A DNA stretch of 64,000 bases from Candidatus Anammoximicrobium sp. (GTDB lineage: Bacteria; Planctomycetota; Planctomycetia; Pirellulales; Pirellulaceae), in contig JAAYYU010000093.1 of the NCBI GenBank assembly GCA_012515235.1, forward strand, positions 1 through 64,000, read 5' to 3'. Shown piece by piece: positions 36,995 through 47,487 of the stretch. Numbering within the stretch: position 1 is the stretch's first letter; every line of letters starts with the position of its first letter. The position numbers and the translations under genes are program-made. Under the pieces are notes generated by a model that was not told the DNA's origin, did no database searches, and worked only from the letters and a program-made list of their open reading frames with translations.

Positions 36995-38785
36995 ATGAGG
37001 CTCGTCCACGTCGGACTTCTGGCCTGGATGGTTTGCGGGCCGTCGCCGGCCGGCGAACGCGTGAAGCCCAACTTGATTGTCATCTTTACCGACGATCACG
37101 GCTGGGCGGATTTGGGAGCGCAGGGCGTTCGGCAGGACGTCCGCACGCCGCACCTGGACGCGCTGGCGGCCGGCGGTGTCCGCGCTGCCAACGGCTACGT
37201 CACCGCGCCGCAGTGCGTGCCGTCGCGAGGTGGACTGCTGACGGGGCGATTCCAGGGGCGGTTCAATCTGGATTCCAACGCCTCCGCGCTCGACGGGTTC
37301 AACCGGCAAACCACCATCGCGACGCGGCTGCAGAAGGCAGGTTATGCGACGGGCATGTCCGGAAAGTGGCATCTCGGACCCTTGGAAGAGATTACCCGGC
37401 ACGGCTTTGCCGACGTGTTCTGCAACCAGGGTCCCGGCGGCAGGGCGTGGGCGAACTTCGACCTGGAGGGCAACACGATCCCCGGCGCGGTGGTGCCCTG
37501 TCCGCTGTATCACCTCGAGGCCAATGCCGCCGCGGCTTGCGCCTTTATCAAGCGGCACCACGACCGGCCGTTTTTCTTCTACCTGGCGTTCCGGGCGCCG
37601 CACACGCCGCTGGATGCACCGCCGAAGTACACCGGGCGGTTTCCCGGCCCGATGCCGGAGCGCCGCCGACAGGCCCTGGCCATGATCTCGGCCATCGACG
37701 ATGGCGTGGGCCGCGTGATGCAGACCTTGCGCGAGCACGATCTGGAGCAGCGCACATTGCTGTTCTTCATGGGCGACAACGGCGCGCCGCTGAAGATCCA
37801 CAAGATCGACTCGCCGCTTCAGGGCGATCCGGGCGGCTGGGACGGCTCGTTGAACGAACCCCTCAACGGCGAGAAAGGCATGCTCAGCGAGGGCGGCATC
37901 CGCGTGCCCTGGCTCGCTTATTGGAAAGGCACGATCCCCGCGGGCCAGGTGTACGAGCACCCGGTGATCAGCCTGGACGTCGCCGCTACGGCCGCCGCGC
38001 TGGCGGGCATCGAAACGGGCCCCGGCGAGTTGGACGGCGTGAATCTGCTGCCGTACTTCCAAGGCGAGATCAAGACTCCGCCGCACGAGGCGCTGATGTG
38101 GCGCTGGACGGCGCAATCAGCCGTCCGCACAGGCCAATGGAAGCTGCTGCGCGGCGGCGAGCGGGAGTACCTGTACGACCTGACCGCCGATCCCGGCGAG
38201 AAGCACAACCTCGCGGCCCGGCATCCCGACATCGCCGGCCGGTTGCGCGCCAAGCTGACCGCCTGGTGTGCGGAACTGGACCCGCCCGGCCTGGCCCTGG
38301 GACCGATGGCGCCGGTGTGGAACGCGTACTTCGATTACTATCTGGAAGGCAAGCCGTTTGTCCCGTTCGCCGCCAAGGCCGCGGCGTCCGAGTTTCAGGG
38401 CTGGCTGGCCCGCAACGGGACGCTGGCCGTGACGGACGGTGCGCTGCAACTGACGCGTGTACGCGGCCCGGACGCAAAGCCGGCGTTCCTGGTCCGCAGC
38501 AGTTTCCAGGCCGCCGGCCCCGTCGCCGCAAAGCTCTCGCTGAAGACCTCGACGGCCGGTCAAGCCGCCATCGCCTGGCGCACCTCGGAGCAGAAAGACT
38601 TCGCGCCCGAGAACAGGATCGTCTTCCCGATCGCCGCGTCCGACGACTGGCAGAGTTGCGAAGTGAAGCTGCCTGTGACGGGAACCCTGATCCATCTGCG
38701 CCTGCATCTGCCGGGCCCCAGTGCGCTGGTGCGCCAATTCGAACTCCTTCCCGCCACCGGCAAGCCCTTGCTGCTGTGGAGATAA
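36995..38785 (+). CDS. Secreted type I sulfatase (S1 family)
   Basis: This 596-residue protein has a short signal peptide (LVHVGLLAWMVCGPSPAG). PNLIVIFTDDHG supplies the metal-binding Asp pair. CVPSRGGLLTGR (Cys74) is the CxPSR signature whose Cys is converted to formylglycine. SGKWHLG and GDNGAPL are further active-site motifs. The C-terminal 125 residues (from about 470) form an extra beta-rich domain. It removes sulfate esters, probably from a polysaccharide given the heparinase-like and lyase-like neighbours. No sulfatase-modifying enzyme is encoded in the window. Confidence 0.93.
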   Translation: MRLVHVGLLAWMVCGPSPAGERVKPNLIVIFTDDHGWADLGAQGVRQDVRTPHLDALAAGGVRAANGYVTAPQCVPSRGGLLTGRFQGRFNLDSNASALDGFNRQTTIATRLQKAGYATGMSGKWHLGPLEEITRHGFADVFCNQGPGGRAWANFDLEGNTIPGAVVPCPLYHLEANAAAACAFIKRHHDRPFFFYLAFRAPHTPLDAPPKYTGRFPGPMPERRRQALAMISAIDDGVGRVMQTLREHDLEQRTLLFFMGDNGAPLKIHKIDSPLQGDPGGWDGSLNEPLNGEKGMLSEGGIRVPWLAYWKGTIPAGQVYEHPVISLDVAATAAALAGIETGPGELDGVNLLPYFQGEIKTPPHEALMWRWTAQSAVRTGQWKLLRGGEREYLYDLTADPGEKHNLAARHPDIAGRLRAKLTAWCAELDPPGLALGPMAPVWNAYFDYYLEGKPFVPFAAKAAASEFQGWLARNGTLAVTDGALQLTRVRGPDAKPAFLVRSSFQAAGPVAAKLSLKTSTAGQAAIAWRTSEQKDFAPENRIVFPIAASDDWQSCEVKLPVTGTLIHLRLHLPGPSALVRQFELLPATGKPLLLWR

Positions 38786-39022
38786 TTCCCCGCTCTGCAG
38801 TCCGGCGAGAACACGCCGGGTTTCTGTCGGCATCGTTGGAGGAAGGACAATCGAACGGCGGATGAGCGGCAGGGTTCTAGCCGCCGATTTTTCGGATCGC
38901 CGGTCACCGCCGGCTAGCGTCCGTCCGTTCACTCGTCTCTCGAACGATGCTGACCCCCGATTTACCCGGCGGAAGTTCGTTCGTAGCATGGCGTCAGCCA
39001 AACCAAAGGAAAGGAAACGATC

Positions 39023-42000
39023 ATGATGCGCAACACCGTCTGGTTTATCGCCGCCATCGGCCTAGGGACGATCGCCACGGCCGTTTTCAGCGCCGAATGC
39101 GGCCCGGAGGCCCGCACGCTGTGGGATTGCGAAACCACGGCGGGCATCGCCGGACTGGTGCTCGAACGCGAGAACATCAAGCAAGGCGAGGCTGCGGTCC
39201 GCTGGCGGGACCACACCCAGACGGCCGGCTTCTCGGTGCCCGACGTGCCGCGCGACTGGAGCCGCTTTAACCTGCTTCGCCTGTGGATCCACAACGCCCG
39301 GCCCCTGCCGGCTCGATTCATGATCCTGGTGCCTTCTGAAAACCCGGACACGGAGGGAATGGACTACTGGGGCTACGGCGTGCGTCTGGACTTTGAAGGC
39401 TGGAAGGAGATTGTCGTTCCCATCGGCAATCGTGGCGGGACACGTTCGCCGCGTGGTTGGGACCAGGTGGACGCCCTGCGCTTCACTGCGGCCGGCTGGG
39501 GCAACGTGCCGCAAGCCGAGGCCGACGTGATTATCGACGACGTGCGACTGGAGTACGATCCGCCCCGGCCCGGCCCGCGGATGACCGACGCGCAGTTCTT
39601 CGACCGCCTGGACCTGGCGCGCGACGAACTGGCCGCGGTCCGCGCCGCCGTCCAGGCCGGCAACCTGGAAGCGGCCAAGGCGGCCTTGCTGGAACATCTG
39701 CGGTCCCGCACGGCGCCCCGCTGGTGGTTCGACTGGAGCGAGCGGCCGAAGCGGACGGGGCCGGTCGAGGGCGGCAGCGAAGGCTGGGACTACTACGTGA
39801 CCAGCTTCCGGGTCGATTGGACCGGCTGGAAGCAGTTCACGCTGCCCTTGAACGAGTGGGGCCGCGCCCGCCAGCCGATCGGTTGGCACCATATCAACAG
39901 CCTGTCGTTCAGTTCGACCTACGGGGATCGGACGCCCAGCCCCGAGACGGTGCTCGTCTTGGACGGGGTGGAACTCGTGGGCGAAAAGACCGTCGTGTTA
40001 GGCGATTTCGAGACCGCCGAGGATTTCCGGCGCTGGGGAGCCCTGCAGCCCACGACGGAGATCGTCAAGCAGGGAAAGCAGGCGGCCACGTGGGCCCAGT
40101 TGCCGACCCGGCCGGGATTGCGGCTGGAGGACCTGCCGCACGATTGGCGGAGCTTCAAGTCGCTCCGCTTCTGGGCCTACTCGGCCAAGGCGACCGGCGA
40201 CGTCCTTACGCTGACGGCCGACTCCGACACGCCCGACGTCCGCCGCGCCGAAGCGATCCTCCAACATGTCTACGACGGCCATCACCTGGGCGATGACATC
40301 GACTGGGAAGCGAACAAGTACGACCCCGTCGATCCGGCTTTCACCCGCGAGTGGACCTACGGCCTGAACCGCTTCGGCTACTGGCGGACGCTGGGCCAGG
40401 CGTACTGGCAGACGGGCGACGAGAAGTACGCCCGCGAGTGGATCGCCCAGATGCGCGACTGGATCGAAGACAACCCGTACCTGCTGTTTGGAACCGGCAA
40501 CGAGACGCTGACGTGGCGGACCATCGAAGCCGGCATCCGCTGCTCGGGCTCGTGGCCCGATGCGCTCCACGATTTCCTGGGTTCGCCTTCCCTCACGGCC
40601 GACGATCTGGTCACGTTCCTGAAGTCGTGGATCGAGCACGCTGCGCACCTGATGCGGATCACCGTCGAACACCCGCAGCACGGCGGGAATTGGGTGACGA
40701 TGGAGTGCAACGGCCTGGGCCATCTGGGAATCCTGTTCCCCGAATGCCGCGAGGCGCCGACGTGGCTCAAGACGGCCGTCGATCGGCTCACGCTGGAACT
40801 CGACCGGCAAGTCTATCCCGACGGGGCGCAAAAGGAATTGACGACGGGCTATCACCAGGTGGCGCGGCACAACTTCGTCGGGCTGTACAAGCTGGCCGAC
40901 CACAACCGCGTGGCCATGCCCGATGAGTATCTCCGCCGCCTGGAGCGGATGTATGCCTACAATCTCCAGGCCATGACGCCCGAAGGCCGCCTGCCCCCGC
41001 TGAACGACGCCGGCCACACGAACGTGATCGCGTCGCTGGCCGAAGGGGCCGAACTGTTCGGCCGGGACGACTTCCGCTGGGCGGCCACGGGCGGCGCCGA
41101 GGGCGCGCCGCCGGCCTGCACTTCGGTGGCCTTTCCGTACGCCGGCCAGTATGTGATGCGCTCCGGCTGGGGGAGCGACGACCGCTATCTGCTGTTCGAG
41201 TCGGGACCGTACGGCATCGGCCATCAGCACGAAGACAAGCTGTCGATGTTCCTCTACGGCTTCGGCCGCGTCCTGCTGACTGAGGCCGGGACCTACAGCT
41301 ACGACGCCAGCAAGTACCGCCGCTATGTGCTGAGCACCTGGGCGCACAACACGATCCTGGTCGACGGCCAGCCACAGCAGCGGCGCGGCCTGGCCGAAAC
41401 GTACGAGACCGAAACGCCTCTGGACAATCTCTGGACTTCGAACCCGGTCTTCGACGCGGCCGACGGCGACTATCGCAGCGGATACGGGCCGAAACGCGAG
41501 ATCGACGTGCAGCACGAGCGGACGGTGGTCTTCCTCCGGCCCGACTACTGGGTGGTTCTCGACCGCTTGCACGCCCAGGGCAGCCACGCGTACGACATTC
41601 TCTGGCATCTGAACAATGACGCGGCGAAGCACGACGCTCGAACCCTCGCGGCTTGGGGCGCTGATCCGGGAGTGGCAAACCTGCTGGTCACGCCGGCTGC
41701 GGCAACGGGCCTGGCCCTGGAGATCGTCACCGGCCGCGAAGACCCCGTGCTGGGGTTCGCTCCGGCCAGCCGCAAGAAGCCGATTCCCGTGCTCGATTAC
41801 CGCCTGGTCGCCGACGGTCCAGTCAGCTTGGCGTGGGCCTTGACGCCTTACCGCGGCGAGCGGCCGCAAGTCGGCGTCGCGGCCGAAGCCCGCGACGGGG
41901 GGACCGTCGTGACGGTAACTCACGGCCAGGGGACCGACGCCGTCTACGTCGCTCCCCGCGGCAAGAGACTTTCGGTGACCCTCGCCGGACGCGAACTGCA

Positions 42001-42067
42001 GGGCCAGGTTGCGGTCGTGCGCAGCGACCAGTCGGGAGCAGTCGTCGCCGCCCAAGTCGCCCCCTGA
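39023..42067 (+). CDS. Heparinase II/III-family polysaccharide lyase-like protein with CBM-like modules
   Basis: This 1014-residue protein has a Sec signal peptide (about 23 residues). The N-terminal 400 residues contain two related beta-sandwich, CBM-like modules. Compare FEGWKEIVVPIGNRGGT with WTGWKQFTLPLNEWGRA, each followed by a GW(D/H)xxxxLxF segment. An alpha-toroid region follows, containing GYHQVARHNFVGLY. The C-terminal heparinase II/III beta domain has GIGHQHEDKLS (near residue 735) and STWAHNTILVDG, the conserved His and Asn/Asp segments. It is likely to cleave an acidic glycan by beta-elimination. A strong purine-rich ribosome-binding site (AAAGGAAAGGAAA) precedes the ATG. Confidence 0.9.
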   Translation: MMRNTVWFIAAIGLGTIATAVFSAECGPEARTLWDCETTAGIAGLVLERENIKQGEAAVRWRDHTQTAGFSVPDVPRDWSRFNLLRLWIHNARPLPARFMILVPSENPDTEGMDYWGYGVRLDFEGWKEIVVPIGNRGGTRSPRGWDQVDALRFTAAGWGNVPQAEADVIIDDVRLEYDPPRPGPRMTDAQFFDRLDLARDELAAVRAAVQAGNLEAAKAALLEHLRSRTAPRWWFDWSERPKRTGPVEGGSEGWDYYVTSFRVDWTGWKQFTLPLNEWGRARQPIGWHHINSLSFSSTYGDRTPSPETVLVLDGVELVGEKTVVLGDFETAEDFRRWGALQPTTEIVKQGKQAATWAQLPTRPGLRLEDLPHDWRSFKSLRFWAYSAKATGDVLTLTADSDTPDVRRAEAILQHVYDGHHLGDDIDWEANKYDPVDPAFTREWTYGLNRFGYWRTLGQAYWQTGDEKYAREWIAQMRDWIEDNPYLLFGTGNETLTWRTIEAGIRCSGSWPDALHDFLGSPSLTADDLVTFLKSWIEHAAHLMRITVEHPQHGGNWVTMECNGLGHLGILFPECREAPTWLKTAVDRLTLELDRQVYPDGAQKELTTGYHQVARHNFVGLYKLADHNRVAMPDEYLRRLERMYAYNLQAMTPEGRLPPLNDAGHTNVIASLAEGAELFGRDDFRWAATGGAEGAPPACTSVAFPYAGQYVMRSGWGSDDRYLLFESGPYGIGHQHEDKLSMFLYGFGRVLLTEAGTYSYDASKYRRYVLSTWAHNTILVDGQPQQRRGLAETYETETPLDNLWTSNPVFDAADGDYRSGYGPKREIDVQHERTVVFLRPDYWVVLDRLHAQGSHAYDILWHLNNDAAKHDARTLAAWGADPGVANLLVTPAAATGLALEIVTGREDPVLGFAPASRKKPIPVLDYRLVADGPVSLAWALTPYRGERPQVGVAAEARDGGTVVTVTHGQGTDAVYVAPRGKRLSVTLAGRELQGQVAVVRSDQSGAVVAAQVAP

Positions 42068-42216
42068 CTCTGGCGGCCAGAAGGGGTTTCAATTGGGCTG
42101 GAAACAGCAACAGGGCCAGAACAAACGCCGACGGAATCGTGGAGCGGATCAATCGGGCTGTACCCGCTGGTCCGCCTCCCAAACCGGAAAGACAAACCGC
42201 AAGTTGAGGCGCCACG

Positions 42217-44229
42217 ATGACCAGAACCAGTAGCGTGTCTCTTCCCATGCTTGCCATCTTGCTCCTGGCTCCGCCGCCTACGGCTGACGCGGCCGCAGGC
42301 AACCCTGCCCGGCCCAACGTGGTCGTTTTTCTGGTGGACGACATGGGTTGGATGGATTGCGGCGTGTACGGCTCGAAGTACTACGAAACGCCGCACATCG
42401 ACCGCTTTGCCGCGCGGGCCATGCGGTTCACCGACGCCTACGCGCAGCCGCTCTGTTCGCCGACGCGGGCCAGCCTGCTGACCGGCAAGTACTCCGCGCG
42501 GCACGGGATCACCAGCGCCACCGGCCATCAGCCGCCGCAGCCCGCGGGACAACCGTTTCTGCCCGAGACGGCGGGGCCCGCTCAGCCGATGTTGGTGCCG
42601 CAGAGCAAGAACTACTTGGACCCCGCACAGTACACGCTGGCCGAAACGCTGCGCGACGCGGGCTATCGCACGGCGCACATCGGCAAGTGGCACCTGGGCC
42701 TGACTCAGCCGCACTGGCCGGAGCAGCAGGGGTTCGACGTGGCCTTCCACTGTCACCCCGATCCCGGCCCGCCGGGCAACTATTTCTCGCCCTACGGTGT
42801 GAAGCCCGACGGGGAACCACGGGGCCAGAACCGCGTCGGCACGGTCACCGACGGCCCGCCCGGCGAGTACATCGTGGACCGACTGGCCGACGAGGCCGTC
42901 CGATTCATCGAGGCCAACCGGGACCGGCCGTTCTTCCTGAACCTGTGGAACTACGGCGTCCACGGGCCGTGGGGGCACAAGGTGGAATACACGCGGGCGT
43001 TCGCGTCCAAGCAGGACCCGCGCGGTGTGCAGGGCAATCCGATCATGGCCTCGATGCTCCGGAGCGTCGATGAGTGTTTCGGCCGCGTCCTGGAAACGCT
43101 GGACCGCCTCCAACTGACGGACAACACGATCGTCATCTTCAACTCCGACAACGGCGGCAACACGCACAGCAACACGGACCAGGACCCCCGAACGTCAAAA
43201 CGCCAGCCGGACGATCCGTTCCTGACGGACTGGCGCAAGTGGGCCGGCGTCCAGCCGCCGACCGTCAACAGCCCGCTGCGCGACGGCAAAGGTACGCTGT
43301 ACGAAGGCGGCACGCGCGTCCCGATGATGTGGTCCTGGCCGGGCCGCATCCGGCCCGGCACCACCAGCGACGCGGTGGTCGGTCACATCGACCTGTATCC
43401 CACGCTGCTCGACTTGCTCGGCCTGCCGCGGCCGGCTCAACAGCAGATGGACGGCATGAGTTACGCCGCCGTACTTCGGCAAACCGGCGGCCTCGACCGC
43501 AGGGCGTTCTTCAACTACTTCCCGCACGGCGGCAGCCTCGGCCGCGCGGGCGGCGTCTGGGTCCGTGCCGGCGATTGGAAGCTGATCCGCTGGTTTGGCG
43601 TGCCGGCAGGAGAGGAAGGCCGGTACGAGCTGTACAACCTGCGCGACGACCTGGGCGAAACGACGAACCTGGCCGCCGTGCAAACGGCGCGCGTCCAGGA
43701 ACTCGACGCCCTGATCGACCGCTTCCTGGCCGACACGGGGGCGACGTATCCGCGTCCGAACCCTGCCTATCAGCCCGCCGCCGCGCAGTCCGCCGCCGCG
43801 CCCGACGATCCGTTGGAGGGCTGGAAGGCCCGCCAATGCGTCGCCATCGTGAAGGATGGCGTGCTGACGATGACCGGCACGGGCAAGCCCGGCACCGCGT
43901 TCCTGGGACACGGCATGGGGAAGCTGGGCGGACCGGCCACGGTCCAACTCCGCGTCCGCGCGGCCGTCGGCGGGGCGGGAAAGATCGAGTGGCTGCCCAA
44001 CGGGGCCCATGACCCCACGGGAGCTCAATCCGTCCCCTTCGACGTGCCGGCCGGCGATTGGCAGACGCTCACCGTCGAGGTCCCCGCGCAAGGGCCGCTG
44101 GGCGTCGTTCGTATCTACCTGTCGGCCGGCGAAGGAAAACCCGTGGAACTGGATTGGATCGAGGTCCGCGGCAAGGGACCGGGCGCCAAGCTACCGCGGT
44201 GGGACTTCGGGGCGCGGCGATCACCGTGA
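42217..44229 (+). CDS. Secreted type I sulfatase (S1 family)
   Basis: This 670-residue protein has a signal peptide ending near ADAAAG. VVVFLVDDMGW and CSPTRASLLTGKYSARHG (formylglycine Cys80) identify a type I sulfatase. IGKWHLG and NSDNGGNTHS complete the active site. From about residue 545 it has an additional C-terminal beta domain, beginning DDPLEGWKARQC, similar in placement to the tail of the 36995 sulfatase. It lies between the heparinase-like and the beta-helix genes in the same orientation, suggesting joint action on one sulfated glycan. Confidence 0.93.
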   Translation: MTRTSSVSLPMLAILLLAPPPTADAAAGNPARPNVVVFLVDDMGWMDCGVYGSKYYETPHIDRFAARAMRFTDAYAQPLCSPTRASLLTGKYSARHGITSATGHQPPQPAGQPFLPETAGPAQPMLVPQSKNYLDPAQYTLAETLRDAGYRTAHIGKWHLGLTQPHWPEQQGFDVAFHCHPDPGPPGNYFSPYGVKPDGEPRGQNRVGTVTDGPPGEYIVDRLADEAVRFIEANRDRPFFLNLWNYGVHGPWGHKVEYTRAFASKQDPRGVQGNPIMASMLRSVDECFGRVLETLDRLQLTDNTIVIFNSDNGGNTHSNTDQDPRTSKRQPDDPFLTDWRKWAGVQPPTVNSPLRDGKGTLYEGGTRVPMMWSWPGRIRPGTTSDAVVGHIDLYPTLLDLLGLPRPAQQQMDGMSYAAVLRQTGGLDRRAFFNYFPHGGSLGRAGGVWVRAGDWKLIRWFGVPAGEEGRYELYNLRDDLGETTNLAAVQTARVQELDALIDRFLADTGATYPRPNPAYQPAAAQSAAAPDDPLEGWKARQCVAIVKDGVLTMTGTGKPGTAFLGHGMGKLGGPATVQLRVRAAVGGAGKIEWLPNGAHDPTGAQSVPFDVPAGDWQTLTVEVPAQGPLGVVRIYLSAGEGKPVELDWIEVRGKGPGAKLPRWDFGARRSP

Positions 44230-44296
44230 CTCCGCTGAACTGGGGTTGAACTCACGAGGCGCTGCCACGAATGCGGTCCTTTGCCGGAGGTTTCTC

Positions 44297-47281
44297 ATGA
44301 CGCGACGCAGGTTTCAGACACACGGGGTGCTGGGGTTGGTAGGGTTCCTCGTGGCCGGTGCGGGGTCGGTCTGGGCGGCCGGCGTCAACGTTACGCCCAT
44401 CGTGTTCTGGGCTTCGGATCCGGTGCGCCCCGGCGAGTCGGTCCTGGTGACGGGGGACGGACTGACGGCGGACTGCGCTGTCGAGTTGTTCCGCTTGGCC
44501 GATGAACCGGCGGGCCAGCCGCAGGCGATTCGATGGCCCGACAACGCCGTCAAGCCGGAAGTGCTTCAGCCGCGGGGGCAGTCGCTGAAGTTCGCGCTGC
44601 CCGCCGATCTGGCCCCCGGCGTCGTCGCGTTCCGCGTCCGGAGCGGTGAGGCCGTCACCGCGACGAGGCTGCTGAACGTTCCCGACCCGTGGTGGTGCCA
44701 GGGCGATGCCGGAACGGCTGCGACGCCCGGCGGGACGGCGCGGCTGTTCGGCAAGAATCTGAATTGGAGTCACAGCGCCGGCGGCGCCCCGCACGGCGCG
44801 GAGGGACTCCCGCCAGCGACGGTGGCCCTCAGCGGTCCGCGCAGCGCCGTCCTCGCGGCTCGAGGCGATGGCTACAGCCTGACGGTGGATCTCCCTGCGG
44901 ATCTCCCGGTGGGAGAGTATCAAGTGCAGGTCCACAATGGGCGTGGCGGGCCGGGCGCCTGGAGTCGGCCGTTGACGATCAAGGTCATCTCACCGTCGGC
45001 TTGGCCGGGTCTGACCCTGAACGTGATGGACTTCGGGGCCGACGGCCGCGGATTGGCCGACGATACGGTGGCCATTGCCGAGGCGCTGACCCGGCTCAAG
45101 AGCGCCGGCGGCGGCGTGCTCTACTTTCCCCGTGGCAGGTACTTGGTCTCGCAAACGCTGTCGATTCCCGAACGCACCGTCCTGCGGGGCGAAAAACGCG
45201 AACTCTCGGCCATCGCTTGGCCCGACGCCAAGGAACCACTGGCCGATCTGCTGGTGGGAACTCACAGCTTTGCGATCGAGGAGCTTTCGTTCTACTGTGC
45301 CAACTACGGCAACTTCCTGACGGTCGATCTGAAGAGTCCGCAGGCCGGCAACGTCCGCCTGCACCGGCTGCGGGTGGTGGCCAACCGGTATCGCGGGCAC
45401 ATGTACGACGACGCCGAGGAGATGAGCCGGCGCTTCACGCGGTTCGGCGTTCACGGCGGCAAGCTGCTGGCCTTGGGCGGCGAGAATGTCGAGGTCAGCG
45501 ATTGCGACCTGTTGAGTTCGGGATGCGGCTTGTTCCTGACGCGGGCCCGCGGCGCCCGGATCACGAACAACGTTTTCCGCATGGGCCGTTTCGGCTGGTT
45601 CTGGCTCTCCGGCTCCAATGGCGTGGTTTTCGAGAACAACCAGTGCCTGGGCCAAGACCTGTCCACCTGGGGCGGCGGGATCAACTGCCTGGACGGCTCC
45701 ACCGTCTCGCAGCATGTGTACTTCGCCCGCAACACGTGTTCCCAGTGGTTCGGCGGCGACAACGAGATGACCACCGACGGTTCCGGCGGCGCTTACTACG
45801 GCAAGCTGGCGGCGACCGAGGGAACCCGGCTTACCGCAGCCGACGAGCCCAAGTGGGGCACTCGCGATTGGCGCGGGGCGGCGGTGCTGGTGATCGGCGG
45901 CCGGGGCGTCGGGCAATGCCGGCGCATTGTGCGGGCCGAGGGACGCCAGATCGAAATCGACCGCCCGTGGGACGTCGTGCCCGACGCCGACTCGCAGATC
46001 ACCGTTACCATGTACCAAGGTGATTACCTGTTGCTGGACAATCGCTTCACCGACATCGGCGTCATCCAGTTCTACGGCATGTCCCTCAACCACATCTGCG
46101 CCGGCAACACGTCGGCTCGCACAGCCGGCTTTTTCAACATGGGCATGAACTACCACCACATCCAGCCGAGTTGGTACGTCCAGTGGTTGGACAACGTGAT
46201 CGAGGAGGGCAACGGGTACGACAGCGCTCACCGCCGCCTGCCGCGGGAAGCGCAACTGGGCCTGCTGGGGCTGGCCCCGCGTCCCGATTTTCCCTACGCG
46301 CTGAACTTGGCCAGCATCGCCCGGCGGAACCGGCTGCTGAGCAACGCCGGGATCAGCGTCGGCCGCGACGAGCGGGTGCCGTCGGTCCAGGATGCGGTCG
46401 TCGAACGCTGCTATGTGCAGGACAACGACTGGGGGATCTCGGTCGCTCCAGGGGCCGCTGGCGTGCTCTTGCGTGAAAACCAATTCGAGCGCGTCACGGA
46501 GCCGGTCCGCGACCTGGCCCAGATCGGCCAACAGTTGGAAGCCGAACGCCAGCGGTTCGCCGGACGCCGCGAACCGCTGGCGGTGTGGGATTTCGCGGAC
46601 CTCAAGGGCACGCGGTTGCCGGACCGGTCCGGAAACGGATTCCATGTACGGGTCAACGGGAGGCTCGACTGCGTACAGGAAGAACCCGTCGGGACCGCGG
46701 CGCGGTTCGACGGCGAAACGTATCTGCAGGTCGGTTTCACCAGCAGCTCGGGCTATGCCTATGCCCAAGCAGCCGGCTTGGGTGCCCGTCACATGCAACA
46801 GGAAGCCTTCAACCAGCGGGCCGTCACGATCGGCGTGTGGATCAAGCCTGCGGCCGTCGACCGCCGACAAGCGCTCGTCGGCAAACGGTTCAACGAGACT
46901 TCGGCGCCGTTCATTTTGAGCATCCACGAGGGACGGATCGTTTTCGAGGCGGCCGAAGCCAACGGAAAATGGGCCTACAACGTCCGCTCGCCCGCGGTAG
47001 TCGAGCCCGGCCAATGGCAGCATCTGGCCGCGGTGATCGAGGAGGACAAGGGCGTGCGGCTGTGCTTGGACGGCCAGGAAGTCCTTCGCAGCGAGGCCAA
47101 GGGAAAGCTGGCCGCCAACCGCGAGCCGCTGGTGATCGGCCGCGAGGCCTGGGCAGCCAATCCGTCGGACGCTCCCCGCGGGCCGACCTTCTATCGCGGC
47201 CTCATGGGCCCGATCAAAATTTGGGCTCGTGCGCTGGAGGCCGACGAAATTGCCGCCGAGTTTGCAGCCGGAAGACCGTGA
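44297..47281 (+). CDS. Secreted pectate-lyase-like beta-helix protein with C-terminal LamG
   Basis: This 994-residue protein starts at ATG 44297, with CCGGAGG 6 nt upstream. A signal peptide ends at VWAAG. Residues about 20-230 form beta-sandwich (IPT-like) modules. NVMDFGADGRGLADDT (about residue 240) is the typical opening of the pectate-lyase-3 right-handed beta-helix, which runs to about 740 (repeated N-rich coils such as RITNNVFRMGRFGW). From about 758 (AVWDFADLKGTRLPDRSG) there is a LamG lectin domain. It could be a lyase, glycosidase or epimerase of an acidic polysaccharide; the catalytic residues are not assignable. Confidence 0.88.
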   Translation: MTRRRFQTHGVLGLVGFLVAGAGSVWAAGVNVTPIVFWASDPVRPGESVLVTGDGLTADCAVELFRLADEPAGQPQAIRWPDNAVKPEVLQPRGQSLKFALPADLAPGVVAFRVRSGEAVTATRLLNVPDPWWCQGDAGTAATPGGTARLFGKNLNWSHSAGGAPHGAEGLPPATVALSGPRSAVLAARGDGYSLTVDLPADLPVGEYQVQVHNGRGGPGAWSRPLTIKVISPSAWPGLTLNVMDFGADGRGLADDTVAIAEALTRLKSAGGGVLYFPRGRYLVSQTLSIPERTVLRGEKRELSAIAWPDAKEPLADLLVGTHSFAIEELSFYCANYGNFLTVDLKSPQAGNVRLHRLRVVANRYRGHMYDDAEEMSRRFTRFGVHGGKLLALGGENVEVSDCDLLSSGCGLFLTRARGARITNNVFRMGRFGWFWLSGSNGVVFENNQCLGQDLSTWGGGINCLDGSTVSQHVYFARNTCSQWFGGDNEMTTDGSGGAYYGKLAATEGTRLTAADEPKWGTRDWRGAAVLVIGGRGVGQCRRIVRAEGRQIEIDRPWDVVPDADSQITVTMYQGDYLLLDNRFTDIGVIQFYGMSLNHICAGNTSARTAGFFNMGMNYHHIQPSWYVQWLDNVIEEGNGYDSAHRRLPREAQLGLLGLAPRPDFPYALNLASIARRNRLLSNAGISVGRDERVPSVQDAVVERCYVQDNDWGISVAPGAAGVLLRENQFERVTEPVRDLAQIGQQLEAERQRFAGRREPLAVWDFADLKGTRLPDRSGNGFHVRVNGRLDCVQEEPVGTAARFDGETYLQVGFTSSSGYAYAQAAGLGARHMQQEAFNQRAVTIGVWIKPAAVDRRQALVGKRFNETSAPFILSIHEGRIVFEAAEANGKWAYNVRSPAVVEPGQWQHLAAVIEEDKGVRLCLDGQEVLRSEAKGKLAANREPLVIGREAWAANPSDAPRGPTFYRGLMGPIKIWARALEADEIAAEFAAGRP

Positions 47282-47487
47282 GTCCAGCCGGTATTGCTCC
47301 GGGCGGGCGATGAACCCGCCCAGACACTCGCGCATCCCGACAAAGCCGCAGGTCGGCTGGGAAGCCGGATGAGCTGTTTCCTCCGCGGCGCCGCCGGGCC
47401 CGCGCCAGCGGAAGACGCCCTGGATCAAGTCGGCGTCCGCTTCACCACGGCTGCCGAGAACGCTCAGTGTGACTTGGTACTAACAGC

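Noticed and set aside
39998-42055. Minus-strand open frame of 685 codons over the heparinase-like gene, and a similar one of 812 codons at 44990-47428
   Set aside because: They are shadows of well-supported lyase genes, with no family motif or ribosome-binding site.
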